A DNA stretch of 64,000 bases from Ferriphaselus amnicola (GTDB taxonomy: Bacteria > Pseudomonadota > Gammaproteobacteria > Burkholderiales > Gallionellaceae): assembly GCF_000974685.2 (NCBI RefSeq), contig NZ_AP018738.1:1364001-1428000 (forward strand), given 5' to 3'. The notes beneath the pieces are model-generated. The model did no database searches, was not told where the DNA came from, and saw only the letters and a list, made by a program, of their open reading frames with translations. A program made the translations under genes and the position numbers. Positions 62,956-64,000 of this stretch are shown piece by piece; position 1 is the stretch's first letter, and the number at the start of each line of letters is the position of its first letter.

Positions 62956-64000
62956 TCAATGGGTCTGACCAGCCGCAGATGTCGCACGGACTTCTCCTGT
63001 TCGCTGGTTGTAGATGGAAACATAAGGGGCTGGCTCGTGGTGTCCATGCTCGACCAGCAGATTCGCCAAGTCGAACAGCGTCTGCCGCGTGCCGCGATAA
63101 CCTACCCACAGTCGCTGGTAGCCGCCCAATAGATCGAACTGCGGGAAACCCGCGCGCAACAGCGGTACACCCAAACGGTGCGCGGTCTCGACCGCATGCG
63201 AGTTGCTGATGACAAGTTGGGCGTGCTTGCTGCGCGCTGCGATCTCTAAATCTTCCAGATCGCCGATGGCGACTTTCTCCGCCGCCACCTCACTCAGGAT
63301 GTGGGCACGAGCAGGTGCGACGGCAGCCACCACCTCACCGCCCATGCCCGTCAGCAGCTCGGCAAAACCGAATAGCAAATCTGGATCAGCCGCGATGGCG
63401 ACGCGGGCAAAGCCCAACATGAAATGACTGTCCACCATCGCGTCTTGCAACTGCGCACGCTGGCGTTCGATCTTCTCCGGCACAGGCTTGCCGCTGATCT
63501 CGGCCAAGGCAGCGATGAAGCTATCCACTGCATCCAAGCCCATCAGACTGGCGAAGCGATGATCTGGCACGCCAGTTCGCGCGTTCAACACGTCTGCCGC
63601 ATCAAACAGTGAGCTACCCAACACCAAGGTAGCGATGGATTCGCCCATGCTAGCGATGTCGCCGACCGGCGTACCGCCCACCGTCAGCGGACTGCTCTCC
63701 TGTTCCGTCAAATGACCGTCCAGCGAATCGGCAATGTCCGGCAACACCAGCGGACGCAGACCGAACGCCTCGATCAGCTCCTTGATATGCTCGATGTCGC
63801 CGGGCGTGAGGAAAGAACCTGCCAGCACGTTGACCTGCTTCTTGCGGCGACCGACATTGTTTTTCACGTTCGCCCCCTCGCCCGCTTGCGGGAGAGGGTT
63901 GGGGAGAGGGTCTTTATTCGCCAGCACCGTCTCCAAGATCGCCTTCACCGCCAGCGCATACCCGCTCTCCAAACAGCCCGTGAAGTCCGGCGTGTTCACT
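62956..64000 (-). CDS. nifN: Nitrogenase cofactor scaffold subunit NifN (5' end outside window)
   Basis: The last 347 or so residues of Nif[65 protein letters not shown] (in part), [19 protein letters not shown] and the late [17 protein letters not shown]. With NifE it forms the scaffold on which FeMo-co is finished. An extra segment [19 protein letters not shown] lies between VLANK and VGRRKKQVN and comes from a palindromic repeat. Confidence 0.93.
   Translation of the reverse strand, partial: VNTPDFTGCLESGYALAVKAILETVLANKDPLPNPLPQAGEGANVKNNVGRRKKQVNVLAGSFLTPGDIEHIKELIEAFGLRPLVLPDIADSLDGHLTEQESSPLTVGGTPVGDIASMGESIATLVLGSSLFDAADVLNARTGVPDHRFASLMGLDAVDSFIAALAEISGKPVPEKIERQRAQLQDAMVDSHFMLGFARVAIAADPDLLFGFAELLTGMGGEVVAAVAPARAHILSEVAAEKVAIGDLEDLEIAARSKHAQLVISNSHAVETAHRLGVPLLRAGFPQFDLLGGYQRLWVGYRGTRQTLFDLANLLVEHGHHEPAPYVSIYNQRTGEVRATSAAGQTH
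63862..63915. repeat. Palindromic repeat inserted in the nifN reading frame
   Basis: The DNA around 63874-63900 forms a near-perfect hairpin (CCCTCGCCCGC with GCGGGAGAGGG). In the nifN frame it reads [16 protein letters not shown], a peptide known to me from interspersed repeats of proteobacteria. It keeps the frame open, and lies in a loop-like spot before a conserved strand. Confidence 0.7.

Overview
This is chromosomal DNA of a Gram-negative betaproteobacterium. The protein set (type IV pilus minor pilins, BamD, MlaA, AcnA, SthA, an Anbu cluster, many c-di-GMP proteins and a molybdenum nitrogenase maturation cluster) would suit a nitrogen-fixing member of the Gallionellaceae/Nitrosomonadales, such as a Sideroxydans relative. 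That placement is an inference from gene content; no rRNA gene is present.

Layout. Bases 1-2004 hold a minor-pilin operon on the minus strand (pilV, pilW, fimT, partial pilX-like). Bases 2366-21805 are an accessory region in front of a complete tRNA-Lys(CTT) gene. Three copies of the 49-base 3' part of that tRNA (2581, 14205, 21726) delimit element 1 (about 11.6 kb), element 2 (about 7.5 kb) and the relic of a third element at 2366-2578. Each intact element has its own tyrosine integrase, an AlpA/excisionase-type helix-turn-helix protein and a replication initiator (Rep_trans-like in element 1, phage gpA-like in element 2), but no virion genes. Element 1 carries a toxin-antitoxin pair, a RES-domain protein and a 1398-residue composite protein. 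The composite joins two RNA-polymerase alpha-CTD-like repeats, a sigma region-4-like helix-turn-helix, homing-endonuclease-associated repeats, an SNF2-type helicase and an Rrp8-like methyltransferase. With the RES protein it is the best candidate here for an undescribed system. Element 2 carries higBA, another XRE regulator and an ATPase/TOPRIM gene pair.

Bases 21840-31424 are ordinary housekeeping genes (queG, tsaE, amiC, pgeF, rluD, bamD, nudix, mlaA, acnA). Bases 31485-47236 are a signalling neighbourhood: a PhnD-like binding protein with a sensor diguanylate cyclase, a PocR-PAS5-GAF-GGDEF protein, an EAL-CZB gene with an early stop codon, an HD-GYP protein, a PAS-GGDEF-hemerythrin protein and a decapitated ANTAR response regulator. 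The last two are separated by an IS21-family element that cut into both. An RNase D-like exonuclease and an M14 peptidase lie among them.

Two tRNA genes (Thr-TGT, Lys-TTT) follow. Then come an unknown gene, a nif-type flavodoxin and the Anbu proteasome-like cluster (ATP-grasp, alpha-E, Anbu; transglutaminase/DUF2126 further on), with a good sigma54 promoter match in front of the ATP-grasp gene. psiE and sthA sit inside that cluster. The last 6 kb are a minus-strand nif operon: nifN (partial), nifX, rseC-like, NifX-associated protein, DUF683, fdxB, a 2Fe-2S ferredoxin, an unknown gene, nifZ, a frameshifted SagB-type oxidoreductase, an ankyrin protein and a small unknown protein.
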